NCBI GenBank assembly: GCA_900544205.1
Contig: UQUG01000024.1
Span: 1-27,056, forward strand
Source: an uncultured Collinsella sp.
GTDB lineage: Bacteria > Actinomycetota > Coriobacteriia > Coriobacteriales > Coriobacteriaceae
DNA: 27,056 nt
Direction: 5' to 3'
Shown here: positions 1-10,132 of the stretch, in pieces
Position numbering within the stretch: the stretch's first letter is position 1
Layout of the letters: each line of letters starts with the position of its first letter
Position numbers and translations under genes: made by a program
Notes under the pieces: model-generated
Told to the model about the DNA's origin: nothing
Database searches by the model: none
What the model saw: the letters and a program-made list of their open reading frames with translations, nothing else

Positions 1-53
1 ACCTACAACAGCGCGGTTAACAGCCGCGTGCTCTACCATTGAGCTACCGAGGA
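1..53 (-). tRNA. tRNA-Asn (GTT), partial at window edge
   Basis: The minus-strand sequence from base 53 down to base 1 is identical to the 5' two-thirds of the complete tRNA-Asn next to it: acceptor strand TCCTCGG, D arm, anticodon stem CGCGG, loop CTGTTAA with anticodon GTT, and the start of the T arm. The 3' acceptor end lies outside the window. It is the downstream member of a tandem pair, separated from the first copy by about 33 bp that contain a small AGCCC/GGGCT hairpin. Confidence 0.93.
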
Positions 54-86
54 ATTTAAAGCCCAACAGAAAGGGCTGAAAAATTC

Positions 87-161
87 TGGCTCCCCGGGTA
101 GGACTCGAACCTACAACAGCGCGGTTAACAGCCGCGTGCTCTACCATTGAGCTACCGAGGA
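87..161 (-). tRNA. tRNA-Asn (GTT), complete
   Basis: Read on the minus strand this forms a full cloverleaf. The acceptor TCCTCGG pairs with CCGGGGA (one G-T pair), the anticodon stem CGCGG/CCGCG encloses loop CTGTTAA with anticodon GTT, and the T arm contains GGTTCGAGTCC. The discriminator is G, and the 3' CCA is encoded (87-89). It decodes AAC/AAU. It is followed by an identical second copy, and a promoter lies about 30 bp upstream. Confidence 0.96.
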
Positions 162-191
162 ATAGGTGCGTGCTCTCAAGCAACGAAGTTT

Positions 192-219
192 ATTATACGG
201 ACGAATCAGCTCAGGGCAA
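192..219 (-). promoter_or_regulatory. Probable promoter of the tRNA-Asn pair
   Basis: On the minus strand there is a perfect -10 box TATAAT (192-197). A -35-like TTGCCC (214-219, four of six consensus bases) lies 16 bp upstream of it. The predicted transcription start falls about 20-25 nt before the mature 5' end of the tRNA. No other gene lies downstream on this strand before the tRNAs. Confidence 0.65.
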
Positions 220-246
220 GAACTTTTTTAAGAAATTTTCCGACCT

Positions 247-300
247 AGTCGTTGGGGACGTTCTTAAACGACCAGTCATTCAAGAACGTCCCCAACGACT
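247..300. repeat. Perfect 19-bp-arm palindrome between rpoD and tRNA-Asn
   Basis: Arms 247-265 and 282-300 are exact reverse complements around a 16-nt loop. Each arm carries the core GTTGGGGACGTTCTT. There is no adjacent T tract, so it is not a standard terminator. The core closely resembles the arm of the larger palindrome upstream of leuS (14736-14854), which suggests a dispersed repeat family. Confidence 0.9.
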
Positions 301-308
301 ACATGAAA

Positions 309-338
309 GCGCCCTCAAGCGGATGTGCTTGAGGGCGC
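309..338 (-). terminator. Hairpin terminator of rpoD
   Basis: A perfect 12-bp stem (309-320 with 327-338) encloses a 6-nt loop 11 bp past the rpoD stop codon. On the minus strand the stem is followed only by CTTTC, a weak U tract. It probably ends the long rimP-to-rpoD transcript. Confidence 0.75.
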
Positions 339-349
339 CTCTTGCTTGA

Positions 350-1705
<1,356 letters not shown>

Positions 1706-1815
1706 AGATTCTCCCTTCATAGTCCACAGGACTCAATACTTTAGCACACACATTGACGTCTATACCCAAAAAGAAGACTGGATATAGGCGAGAATACGCT
1801 GGTTGACCACAACAT

Positions 1816-3924
1816 CTAGGCTTGTTCGGTGCCCGCGGCCTCCAGGCCGATCAAACGGAACGGGTCCGCCACGCCGCCGATCGACTTTTGCAGTTCGCGT
1901 TGACGTTGCGAATCCTGCGCGGCCTGCACGGTCAGCGCGCGACGGGCCTCATCATCGAGTGAACGGTCCTGGCGCAGCTTGGCCTGTGCGGCACGCATGC
2001 GACGCTTGATGGTGTAGAGCTCAAGCGTATCAAGCATAAACACGATGTTCGTCTCGGTGGGGTGTTTGCTCGTCGCGGAGATGCGCCCGGCACTCACAAG
2101 CGTTGCCGCATCGGGACACACTGAGCGCGCCGCATCCATGCAGGCTGCAGGATCGGTTCCCGGCGGCGTTGCCAGAACGGCCCATGCAATGGACTCGTGA
2201 CGCGGGTCAACCCACTCGATGGAGCAGATGCGGTCGGCATACGTGCGGAACAGGTCGGGGTAGCTCGTGAGCATCGTCAACAGCTCGCGCTCCCCTGCCA
2301 AGGACTTGCGCTCTAGATCGGTAAGAACCATCGGCGCCGCCGCAGCCGGTGCGCCCGAACCGTCAGCCACAGGCACAGCGCCCATACCATCAGGCACATC
2401 GATCGGCGGCAGGTCGTCGACGACCTCCACGGGCGCGGCGCCGTAGGCATCGAGCGGGACGTAGTCGTACGGCTCTTCTTCGACCGGTGCGGACACCGGC
2501 GGCGTCGCGCCCGATGCCCAAGCACCGCGACCGGCATCGCGAGAACCCGACGCCCGACCGCCCGCGCTACCGGACCGCTCAGTCTGTGCCCGCTGGCGCT
2601 CATAGTTCTGCTCACGACGTCGTTCCGCATCCTCGCGCTTGGCGACATCGCGAAACACACGACCCGAGCTCGCGCGCACCGTCTCCAGATCCAAACCCAG
2701 CAGATCGGCAATCTGGATAAAGTACGTGTCGATCATATAGCTATCGCGCAGCGGATAGATAAGCGTCAGCGCATCTTCCAGCGCCTTAGCGCGACCGCCC
2801 GGCGTGGTGATGTCACTCGACTCCTGCAGCGAACGGTAGACAAAGTCCATAAGCGGCTCGGCAGCGTCGATGCGCGTCTGCAGTGCCTCGCCACCATGTG
2901 CGGTGATGAACTCCATGGGGTCGTTGCCGTCGGGGAGCACCACGCAGCGCAGGTCCATGGAATCCTGCTCGATAAACTGAATCGCGCGACGGGCGGCCTT
3001 CTGGCCCGCTGCATCGCCGTCGAACATATACACGATGCGCTTGGCAAAGCGACTGAGCGTCTTGACGTGATGCTCCGTGAGGGCGGTGCCCAGCGTGGCG
3101 ACAACGTTTTTAATCCCCGCCTCCCAGCAGGCGATGCAATCGGTATAGCCCTCTACCACGATGGCGGTATCCTGCGCGACGATAAACTCCTTGGCCCAAT
3201 TAAAGCCGTAGAGGTTTCGCTTTTTATGAAACACGCTCGTCTCGGCGGTGTTGAGATACTTAGGCTGGCCGTCGCCCATAATGCGACCGCCAAAGGCAAT
3301 GTTGTGACCCTGCTCGTCAAAGATGGGGAACATCACGCGGTCGTAAAAGCGGTCGGCAAGCTGCCCGCGCCCGCGACTCACGGCAACGTTGGCGTCGATC
3401 ATCTCCTGCGGGGTAAAACCCGCCTGGGACAGGTGCGACACCAGCGCGTTACGGCCCGGTGCAAAGCCCAGGCAGTAGCGGCGGCAGACGTCGCCGCCCA
3501 TGCCGCGGCTGGCAAAGTACTCGCGCGGACGGCCGTCCTTACCGCGCATGAGCATGGTGTGGTAGAACTGGGCGGTCTCGGCGCACAGATCGTAGATGCG
3601 GGCACGCTTGGTGCCGCGCTCGCGGCGATCTCCGGTGTCATGCAGCTCAATACCCGCACGATCGGCCAAGTAACGGATTGACTCGGGAAAGCTCAGGTTC
3701 TCGCGCTTCATGATATACGTGAAAACGTCGCCACCCTCGCCGCAACCAAAGCAATGCCACACCTGCGTGGCGGGGATAATGTGGAAGGACGGCGTCTTCT
3801 CGCCATGGAAGGGGCAGCATCCCCAAAACTCATGGCCGCGAGGCTTGAGCTCGACCGTTTCCTGCACGATGGCAACCAGGTCAGACGCAGCGCGTACCTG
3901 GTCTTTTTCCTCATCGCTAATCAC
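1816..3924 (-). CDS. dnaG: DNA primase
   Basis: This protein synthesises RNA primers at the replication fork. The N-terminal CHC2 zinc ribbon is visible with C37-x2-H40 and C58-x2-C61 (CPFHGEKTPSFH and HCFGCGEGGD). It is followed by the primase core and a TOPRIM domain with VVEGYTD and the metal-binding FDGDAAGQKAARRA. The C-terminal ~150 residues would bind the DnaB helicase. At 702 aa it is longer than the common ~600 aa. The extra length is an Arg/Gly/Ala- and Pro-rich low-complexity linker at roughly residues 430-540. Its start overlaps the end of ribF by 8 bp, so translation is probably coupled. A 110-bp gap separates it from rpoD. Confidence 0.98.
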   Translation of the reverse strand: MISDEEKDQVRAASDLVAIVQETVELKPRGHEFWGCCPFHGEKTPSFHIIPATQVWHCFGCGEGGDVFTYIMKRENLSFPESIRYLADRAGIELHDTGDRRERGTKRARIYDLCAETAQFYHTMLMRGKDGRPREYFASRGMGGDVCRRYCLGFAPGRNALVSHLSQAGFTPQEMIDANVAVSRGRGQLADRFYDRVMFPIFDEQGHNIAFGGRIMGDGQPKYLNTAETSVFHKKRNLYGFNWAKEFIVAQDTAIVVEGYTDCIACWEAGIKNVVATLGTALTEHHVKTLSRFAKRIVYMFDGDAAGQKAARRAIQFIEQDSMDLRCVVLPDGNDPMEFITAHGGEALQTRIDAAEPLMDFVYRSLQESSDITTPGGRAKALEDALTLIYPLRDSYMIDTYFIQIADLLGLDLETVRASSGRVFRDVAKREDAERRREQNYERQRAQTERSGSAGGRASGSRDAGRGAWASGATPPVSAPVEEEPYDYVPLDAYGAAPVEVVDDLPPIDVPDGMGAVPVADGSGAPAAAAPMVLTDLERKSLAGERELLTMLTSYPDLFRTYADRICSIEWVDPRHESIAWAVLATPPGTDPAACMDAARSVCPDAATLVSAGRISATSKHPTETNIVFMLDTLELYTIKRRMRAAQAKLRQDRSLDDEARRALTVQAAQDSQRQRELQKSIGGVADPFRLIGLEAAGTEQA

Positions 3925-4924
3925 GAATGCTCACCCCCTGATCGCCCAAGTTGTGACGAATATCCTCGATATTACCCTCGACGGTCGCGATCAACTCATC
4001 CAGCGAATCGAACACACGCGAGGGACGCAGCCAGCGCGTAAACGCCAGCGAAACGGAAGCGCCGTACAGGTCGCCCGTATAACCAATTAAATTAGCCTCG
4101 AGATGCGCAGATGCCGCATCGTCAGCATACGTTGGCGGCAGGCCGACGTTCACAGCAGCGGGCCACGCGGTGTCATCGACCAGCACCAGACCCTCATACA
4201 CGCCATCGGCTGGCACCTGAATGCCGTCGGGAACCTGCAAGTTTGCCGTGGGAAAGCCCATGCCAGAACCCTCGTGACGGCCGCGAATAACACCGCCACG
4301 CACCATATACGGACGGCCGAGTAACCCAGCAGCAAGCTCCACATGGCCCTGTCCCAGCTCATGACGAATGCGGGTGGCGCAAATGGCCTCACCGCCCTCG
4401 CAAAGCAGGTCGTGACCATACACGTCAACGCCGCGCTCGGCACCCCAGGCGCGCATTTCGGCAACACCAGATGCACCGCCACGGCCCAGCCTAAAGTCGC
4501 TGCCAACGCGAATCGAGCGAATGTCGACCAGACGCGACACCAGCGAGAGAAAATCAACATGGTCGAGTACCGCAACCTCTGGCGTAAAGGGAACGGCCAC
4601 CACCACATCGACCCCGGTCTGAGCCAAGGCATGCAGACGGTCGGCCGTCGTCATCAATTTTTGAGCGGGCGAAGGGCTCACCACAACGTCCGGGTCGGGA
4701 TCGAAGGTAACCACGACCGCCTTACAGCCATGGGCACGGGCATCACGGACAAGCGCTTCGATGAGTTCCTGGTGTCCACGGTGAACGCCGTCGAACACGC
4801 CAATGGCGATTGAAGCGGCACCCAAGTGCTCACACTCATCAAACGTATCGGCAGCAACGATGCGAGCCTCGTCCGACTCGCCCGCGAAAAAGACACGCGC
4901 GAGCTCGCGAGCGGACAACATCAT
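3917..4924 (-). CDS. ribF: Bifunctional riboflavin kinase / FAD synthetase
   Basis: It converts riboflavin to FMN and then to FAD. The N-terminal adenylyltransferase half has the nucleotide-binding GVFDGVHRGHQEL (residues ~42-54, HxGH-type) and VVTFDPDPDVV. The C-terminal kinase half begins near residue 203 with GRPYMVRGGVIRG and the flavokinase motif GFPTAN (223-228), then GVYEGLV. The length of 335 aa is slightly above the usual ~310. It overlaps truB by 4 bp (ATGA) at its start and dnaG by 8 bp at its end. The truB-ribF pairing is widespread in bacteria, while direct coupling of ribF to dnaG is less usual. Confidence 0.97.
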   Translation of the reverse strand: MMLSARELARVFFAGESDEARIVAADTFDECEHLGAASIAIGVFDGVHRGHQELIEALVRDARAHGCKAVVVTFDPDPDVVVSPSPAQKLMTTADRLHALAQTGVDVVVAVPFTPEVAVLDHVDFLSLVSRLVDIRSIRVGSDFRLGRGGASGVAEMRAWGAERGVDVYGHDLLCEGGEAICATRIRHELGQGHVELAAGLLGRPYMVRGGVIRGRHEGSGMGFPTANLQVPDGIQVPADGVYEGLVLVDDTAWPAAVNVGLPPTYADDAASAHLEANLIGYTGDLYGASVSLAFTRWLRPSRVFDSLDELIATVEGNIEDIRHNLGDQGVSIRD

Positions 4925-5853
4925 CGAACACCGCCGATTGCCTGCGGAAACACGTGCTCCATGACAAAGCGGCCGCCCTCAATGCGGGCGAGCGCCTTGA
5001 GTCCCCCATCGAGCACCAACGCAAACGGCGCCTTCGAGGAATCGAAATCGGCAAGCGCACGCTCAACGGGAATGCGTCGGCCGCAGAGCAGGTCGTCGGC
5101 AAGATTGCCCGGCAAGTCAACACGTGTGGCGCCCAGGGCCGCAATGGGATCCAGGGCAAAGCCAGCCGCGGACTCGGGAGAAAGCTCCTCGACCGCATGA
5201 CAAGCGCCAATGGAAACAACACCGGAAGCCGTGCGGCGCAGCGCGGAAATATGCGCGGCGCTATCGCAAGCGCGGCCCAGGTCGCGAGCGAGCGCACGGA
5301 TATAGGTGCCCTTGCTCACCGAGAACGCCACGGTCCACACACACGTATCACCTTCGCCGCCCACGGCGATCAGGTCGGCGGCATAGACCTCGACGGGGCG
5401 CGGAGGTAGGTCCACCGCATTGCCCTCGCGAGCAGACTTGTAGGCGCGAACGCCATTGACCGAGATAGCAGAAAACGCCGGCGGCACCTGCATCTGCGGG
5501 CCCAGCATGGCGGCCAAGCGCTCACGAGCATAGGCAGGATCGCGGAGCTCGTTGGCAACAGCCACCGTGCGGACCGCCTCGCCCTCCGCATCATCGGTAT
5601 TGGTCTCGGCGCCAAACGAGATGTCGGCGACGTAGCTTTTGGTATCGAGCGTGAGCATGCCCAGCAGACGGGTGGCCTGACCCACGCCCACCACCATGAC
5701 ACCCGATGCCATAGGGTCGAGCGTGCCGGCATGGCCGACGCGCCGCTCATGGAGGGCGCGTCGGCATTGCGAGACCACATCGTGGGACGTGCAGCCCACC
5801 GGCTTATCGACGGCGAGCAGCATATTCAGTTGAGAAGGCGTACGACGAGCCAT
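4921..5853 (-). CDS. truB: tRNA pseudouridine(55) synthase
   Basis: It makes pseudouridine 55 in the T loop of tRNAs. The catalytic Asp lies in GHAGTLDPMASG (Asp46), preceded by the family N-terminal motif LLAVDKPVGCTSHDVV and followed by KSYVADISFGAETNTDD. The C-terminal part holds SKGTYIRALARDLG. At 310 aa it has the usual size. The ATG at 5851-5853 is preceded by GGATGG. It lies 15 bp after nrnA and overlaps ribF by 4 bp, inside the rimP-rpoD operon. Confidence 0.97.
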   Translation of the reverse strand: MARRTPSQLNMLLAVDKPVGCTSHDVVSQCRRALHERRVGHAGTLDPMASGVMVVGVGQATRLLGMLTLDTKSYVADISFGAETNTDDAEGEAVRTVAVANELRDPAYARERLAAMLGPQMQVPPAFSAISVNGVRAYKSAREGNAVDLPPRPVEVYAADLIAVGGEGDTCVWTVAFSVSKGTYIRALARDLGRACDSAAHISALRRTASGVVSIGACHAVEELSPESAAGFALDPIAALGATRVDLPGNLADDLLCGRRIPVERALADFDSSKAPFALVLDGGLKALARIEGGRFVMEHVFPQAIGGVR

Positions 5854-5868
5854 GTACCATCCAAAAAG

Positions 5869-6912
5869 TTAAAGCTCGACGGTCACCGAAGTGGGATCCT
5901 CCCCAACCAGTTCGGCCAGCATGGGAAGTGCCACGGTGAGCGTCTCGAGAATCGTTCCGTTGTTGGAGAAACCGGCGGCAGCGGGATGTCCGCCTCCGCC
6001 AAAGGCAGCAGCGATCTCGGACACGTTAAGGTCGCCCTTGGAGCGCAGGTTGCCGCGCACCTTGGTATCGCCCTCAATGCCCTTTAAGAACAGGCAGACC
6101 TCCACGCCCATCACCGAGCGCACCACATCGACCAGGCCGTCGCACTCATCCGAGGTGACACCGCAGGCCTCAAGGTCGCTCTGGAAGGCATAGCTATACG
6201 CCACGCGCCCGTGCGCGACCGTCTTGATACGGCCCATGACAATGGACTTGAGGTGCAAAAACTCGACGCGCATGCTCTGATAGACCTCGAGTGCGACACG
6301 AGCCGGATTGGCGCCATGCGCCACCAGGCGCGAAGCAGCATGGAACGCGGCAGCATCGGCGTTCTGGTACTGGAAACGACCGGTGTCGGTCACCAAGCCG
6401 CACAGCAAGCAGGTCGCGACGCCGTCACGTGCGACAATGCCGCAATTGTCCAAGAAACGGTCGATGATCATGGCGCAGGCCGCGGCATCGACGCGTCTCA
6501 GACTGAGCTCGGCAAACTCCTCGCGCGCCGGATGATGATCGAAGCACACCACATGCTTGGAGCGACGAAGCACCTCGGCAGAATTATTGAGGCGCTCGAC
6601 GACCGGTACGTCCACCGAGATGAACAGGTCAGGATTGCCGGCGTACGCAGATGCCGGCACCAGGCGATCGGAGCCTTCCATAAAGCGGTAGATACGCGGA
6701 ACCGGGTCATCGTCTGCCAGCAGCAGCGCAATGTCCTTGTTGGGGAAAAACTTCATGAGCGAAAGGCCCAGACCCAATACGGAGCCCAAGGCGTCGCCAT
6801 CGGGAGAAGTATGTCCCGAAATCGCAATGGAGGACGCACCCTCGATGAGCTCGAGGATGCGTCGCTGAATATCTGCAGACTCGCACGAGGCGAGGTCGGC
6901 GGAATTAGTCAT
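5869..6912 (-). CDS. nrnA: DHH/DHHA1 phosphoesterase, NrnA-like nanoRNase / pAp phosphatase
   Basis: Members of this family degrade very short oligoribonucleotides, and often pAp or cyclic dinucleotides, using Mn2+. The metal-binding motifs are visible: SGHTSPDGDALGS (His34, Asp38, Asp40), the DHH signature FDHHPA (Asp125-His126-His127), a conserved Asp in GLVTDTGRFQ, and the DHHA1 substrate motif FGGGGHPAAAGF (~305-316). The length of 347 aa is slightly above the ~310-325 of Bacillus NrnA. Its position between rbfA and truB is the common arrangement in Gram-positive bacteria. The start overlaps rbfA by 8 bp. Substrate preference cannot be read from sequence. Confidence 0.93.
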   Translation of the reverse strand: MTNSADLASCESADIQRRILELIEGASSIAISGHTSPDGDALGSVLGLGLSLMKFFPNKDIALLLADDDPVPRIYRFMEGSDRLVPASAYAGNPDLFISVDVPVVERLNNSAEVLRRSKHVVCFDHHPAREEFAELSLRRVDAAACAMIIDRFLDNCGIVARDGVATCLLCGLVTDTGRFQYQNADAAAFHAASRLVAHGANPARVALEVYQSMRVEFLHLKSIVMGRIKTVAHGRVAYSYAFQSDLEACGVTSDECDGLVDVVRSVMGVEVCLFLKGIEGDTKVRGNLRSKGDLNVSEIAAAFGGGGHPAAAGFSNNGTILETLTVALPMLAELVGEDPTSVTVEL

Positions 6913-7315
6913 CTAAAGCTGCCTCCTGGGCGGCATCCGCTATCGGATAGCCGTCCTCGTCCTTTTCGATCGCAAGCGTGGCGGGAACGTTTTCCAGCGC
7001 ACGCGTGATGCGCTCGGCCTCATCGGTCGAGCGATCGATGCGAAAATCGAGCTCGGGCGTGACACGCCAATCGAGCGAGCGAGCCAACAGGCTGCGAATA
7101 CGGCCCTTGGCGCTTGCGAGCGCCTCCATGACCTCGTCGTAGCGGCTCGCATCGCACGACACGTACACGCGCGCGAACGAACGGTCCACCGCGACCTCGA
7201 CCGCAGTCAAAGTAACCAGGTCGAGACGCGGATCGGAAACCTCAAAGAGCAGGATATAACCGAGCTTCTCGCGAAGCTGCTCGCCCAGACGGCGGGTTGC
7301 CTGCGTTTGCTTCAT
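6905..7315 (-). CDS. rbfA: 30S ribosome-binding factor RbfA
   Basis: This small KH-fold factor acts in late 30S subunit maturation near the 5' end of 16S rRNA. Recognisable parts are the N-terminal RRLGEQLREKLGYILLFEV, the core DPRLDLVTLTAVEVAVD and FARVYVSCD, and the helical segment AKGRIRSLLARSLDWRVTPEL, the last matching the family pattern for recognition of the 30S subunit. At 136 aa it has normal length with an acidic tail. GGGGG lies 7 nt before the ATG. There is an 11-bp gap after infB and an 8-bp overlap with nrnA. Confidence 0.95.
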   Translation of the reverse strand: MKQTQATRRLGEQLREKLGYILLFEVSDPRLDLVTLTAVEVAVDRSFARVYVSCDASRYDEVMEALASAKGRIRSLLARSLDWRVTPELDFRIDRSTDEAERITRALENVPATLAIEKDEDGYPIADAAQEAALDD

Positions 7316-7326
7316 AGCGCTACCCC

Positions 7327-10041
7327 CTACTCGGTACGGGCAACCTGGTCGATACGGTAACCCTCGATCTGGTCACCGGGCTTGATGTCCTGGAAGTTCT
7401 CCAGGCCAATACCGCCCTCGGAACCGCTCTTGAGGCTCTTGGCCTCGTCCTTGTAGTGGCGCATCGAGGCGATCTTGCCGTTGAAAACCACGATGCCGTC
7501 GCGCACCAGACGCACGGAATCGGTCGCGGCGATCTCGCCCTCCTCGACGCGGACACCGGCGGCGATACCGACTTTGGGCACCTTGAAGGTGTCCAGGACG
7601 GTCGCGGTACCCGTGGCGACCTCGACCTCGGTGGGCTTGAGCATGCCGATACGGGCGGCGTCGAGCTCCTCGAGGCACTTGTAGATGACGTCGTAGCAAC
7701 GGATCTCGACGCCCTCGCGCTCGGCGGCGGAGCGAGCCTTACCGTCGGGACGGACGCCAAAGCCGATGATGATGGCGTTGGAGGCGTCGGCCAGGACGAC
7801 GTCGGTCTCGTTGATGGCGCCAACGGCGGAGTGGATCGTGTTGATACGAACCTCGGACTGATCCATCTTGTCGAGCGAGTCCTGAAGAGCCTCGATGGAA
7901 CCCTGGACGTCGGCCTTGATGATCAGGTTGAGCTCCTTGACCTCGGCGTCGGCGATGGTCTCGAAGAGGTTCTCGAGCGTGACGTGCTTGACGCGGCTCT
8001 GCTCCTCGATACGGGCCTTCAGCGAACGCTCGTCGGCCAGGGCGCGTGCCTCGCGCTCGTCCTCGAACACGCGGAACTCGTCGCCGGCGTTGGGCACGGA
8101 CTGCAGGCCCAAAATCTCGACGGCGTCGGAGGGACCGGCCTCGGTGACGGCGCGGCCCTTGGGGTCGAGCATGGCGCGGACGCGGCCGTAGGTAAGGCCG
8201 GCGACCAGCGTATCGCCCACGTGCAGGGTACCGCGGGTCACGAGCACGGTAGCGACCGAGCCGCGGCCCTTGTCGAGCTTGGCCTCGAGGACGTTGCCGG
8301 AGGCAAAGGTGTCCGGGTTGGCCTTGAGCTCGAGCACGTCGGCCTGGAGCAGCACGGTCTCCAGAAGTTCGTCGATACCGATCTTCTGCTTAGCCGAGAT
8401 GTTGACGAACATGTTCTGTCCGCCCCACTCCTCGGGGATGACTCCGTACTCGGTGAGCTCCTGACGCACACGGTCGGGGTTGGCGCCCGGCTTATCGATC
8501 TTGTTGACGGCGACGACGATGGGTACGCCGGCGGCCTTGGCGTGGTTGATCGACTCGACGGTCTGGGGCATGACGCCGTCGTCGGCGGCAACGATCAGGA
8601 TGACGATGTCGGTCACCTTGGCGCCACGGGCACGCATGGCCGTAAAGGTAGCGTGACCCGGGGTATCGATGAAGGTGATCTTGCGGTCGTTGATCATGAC
8701 CTGCGAAGCGCCGATGGCCTGCGTAATGCCGCCCGCCTCGCCGGCAGCAACGCCGGTGTGACGGATGGCGTCGAGCAGCGACGTCTTGCCGTGGTCGACG
8801 TGACCCATGACGGTGACGACCGGGGCGCGCGGCTTAAGGTCGGCGGGATCGTCGTAGAACGAGAAGGTGTTCTCCTCCTCGGGGGTGATGATCTTGATCT
8901 GACGGCCCAGGTCGTCGGCAACGAGCTCGACGAGGTCGTCGGACATGGACTGCGTCATGGTGAGCGGCGTACCAAGCAGGAACAGGCGCTTGATGATGTC
9001 GTTAGCCGGAACGTCGAGCGCCTCGGCAAGCTCCTGGACGGTAACGCCCTGGGAGACCTTGATGGCGTCGAGGTCCTCGGGGTTCACGCCCTGGGCCAAC
9101 GCCTCCTCTATCTTGCGCTCCTCCTGAGCCTTGGCAGCCTCGCGCTCGCGCTTCTCCTTGCGCTTCTTGCGGCGACCGGTGGACTCGCGAGAGGCCTCCT
9201 CGACGGCGGCACGAGCCTCCTCGAGCACCTTCTCGCGGCTGTACTCCTCGGCCTCGCGAGCCATGCGGCTGTAGTGGTCCTCTTCGTTGTTGTGACCGCC
9301 CTTGCGCTTCTTGCCCTTGCCCTGCTTATCGGGGTTGGGGAAGTCCATGCCGGCAGCGACGTTGTTGCTGGCGTTGGTGCGATGGCTGTGCGGACGGCTC
9401 TCGGAGGCGTTGCGCTCGGAGTTGTTGTCGGAGGCATTGCGATCGTTACGACGGCCACCGCGGCGGTCGTTGTTGCCGCCACGACGGTTACCGCGCTCTG
9501 CGGCGCGCTCGGCCTTGGCCTTGTCCTCGGCGTCCTTCTTCTCCTTGAGCACGGTCTCCTGTGCGGCGATCTGGTCGAGCAGCGAACGGAAACGCGAACC
9601 GGAGTCGGAAGCGGGAACGGCGCGGCGCTGGGCCTCGCGGGCAGCCTCCTCCTTCTCGCGGGCAAGGCGCTCCTGCTCGGCCTTCTTCTTGGCCTCGGCC
9701 TCGGCGCGGGCAGCCTCCTCGGCAGCCTGGGCTGCAGCAAACTGGCGACGCTCCTCCTCGCGGGCCTTCTCGGCGGCGATGCGCTCGCGCTCGGCCTCGG
9801 CGGCGCGTGCGGCCTCCTCGGCGGCAGCCGCCTGCTCCTCGGCCTGCTTGGCGGCCTCGACTTCCTGGGCGCGGGCCTCGATCACCGAGGCGAGCTGCTT
9901 GCGGACCATAGCGACATAAGCGTCCTCCAAGGTGGAGGAAGCGGACTTAGCGGGAATCTTCATTTCGGCGAGATGACCCATCAGTTCCTTGGAGGTCATG
10001 CCGAACTCTTTGGCCAGGGTGGACACACGGACTTTTGCCAT
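7327..10041 (-). CDS. infB: Translation initiation factor IF-2
   Basis: This GTPase delivers initiator fMet-tRNA to the ribosome. An N-terminal IF2_N helical module occupies residues 1-50. It is followed by a long Ala/Glu/Arg coiled-coil-like linker (about 50-150), an Arg/Gly/Asn-rich stretch with RRGGNNDRRGGRR (about 185-230) and a Lys-rich segment. A second IF2_N-like module (GVTVQELAEALDVPANDII, about 332-350) precedes the G domain, with G1 GHVDHGKT (~413-420), G3 DTPGH (~459-463) and G4 NKID (~513-516). Two C-terminal beta-barrel domains follow. At 904 aa it is typical of actinobacterial IF-2. No ylxR or ylxQ gene separates it from nusA. Confidence 0.98.
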   Translation of the reverse strand: MAKVRVSTLAKEFGMTSKELMGHLAEMKIPAKSASSTLEDAYVAMVRKQLASVIEARAQEVEAAKQAEEQAAAAEEAARAAEAERERIAAEKAREEERRQFAAAQAAEEAARAEAEAKKKAEQERLAREKEEAAREAQRRAVPASDSGSRFRSLLDQIAAQETVLKEKKDAEDKAKAERAAERGNRRGGNNDRRGGRRNDRNASDNNSERNASESRPHSHRTNASNNVAAGMDFPNPDKQGKGKKRKGGHNNEEDHYSRMAREAEEYSREKVLEEARAAVEEASRESTGRRKKRKEKREREAAKAQEERKIEEALAQGVNPEDLDAIKVSQGVTVQELAEALDVPANDIIKRLFLLGTPLTMTQSMSDDLVELVADDLGRQIKIITPEEENTFSFYDDPADLKPRAPVVTVMGHVDHGKTSLLDAIRHTGVAAGEAGGITQAIGASQVMINDRKITFIDTPGHATFTAMRARGAKVTDIVILIVAADDGVMPQTVESINHAKAAGVPIVVAVNKIDKPGANPDRVRQELTEYGVIPEEWGGQNMFVNISAKQKIGIDELLETVLLQADVLELKANPDTFASGNVLEAKLDKGRGSVATVLVTRGTLHVGDTLVAGLTYGRVRAMLDPKGRAVTEAGPSDAVEILGLQSVPNAGDEFRVFEDEREARALADERSLKARIEEQSRVKHVTLENLFETIADAEVKELNLIIKADVQGSIEALQDSLDKMDQSEVRINTIHSAVGAINETDVVLADASNAIIIGFGVRPDGKARSAAEREGVEIRCYDVIYKCLEELDAARIGMLKPTEVEVATGTATVLDTFKVPKVGIAAGVRVEEGEIAATDSVRLVRDGIVVFNGKIASMRHYKDEAKSLKSGSEGGIGLENFQDIKPGDQIEGYRIDQVARTE

Positions 10042-10062
10042 ATGACTTCACCTACCCTTTCT

Positions 10063-10077
10063 GGCACCTTGGGTGCC
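10063..10077 (-). other. Small hairpin just before the infB ribosome site
   Basis: A perfect 6-bp stem GGCACC/GGTGCC with a CAA loop lies about 10 nt upstream of the purine-rich ribosome site of infB. It has no T tract. It might insulate the start site or stabilise mRNA, but nothing in the sequence proves a role. Confidence 0.5.
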
Positions 10078-10102
10078 TAGAGACTGAACGAGCGTGGGGT
10101 AT

Positions 10103-10123
10103 GCGCCGGGACCCGCCCGGCGC
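10103..10123 (-). other. GC-rich hairpin in the nusA-infB gap
   Basis: A perfect 8-bp stem, GCGCCGGG pairing with CCCGGCGC around a 5-nt loop, lies 10 bp past the nusA stop codon. No U tract follows on the minus strand, so it is not a standard terminator. It could be an RNA processing or stability element between two genes whose proteins are needed in different amounts. Confidence 0.5.
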
Positions 10124-10132
10124 GACCGCGCG

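Noticed and set aside
1..161. Direct repeat unit suggestive of a CRISPR or duplication
   Set aside because: The two near-identical blocks are fully explained by tandem tRNA-Asn genes.
7456..10080. Very long plus-strand open frame (874 codons) opposite infB, and similar frames opposite leuS, guaB and nusA
   Set aside because: They lie wholly antisense to well-recognised genes, have low-complexity Gly/Leu/Val/Asp-rich translations without domains, and follow from GC-rich codon bias.
10042..10132. Small ylxR gene in the nusA-infB gap
   Set aside because: The gap is 91 bp and holds two hairpins and a ribosome site; YlxR needs about 90 codons.
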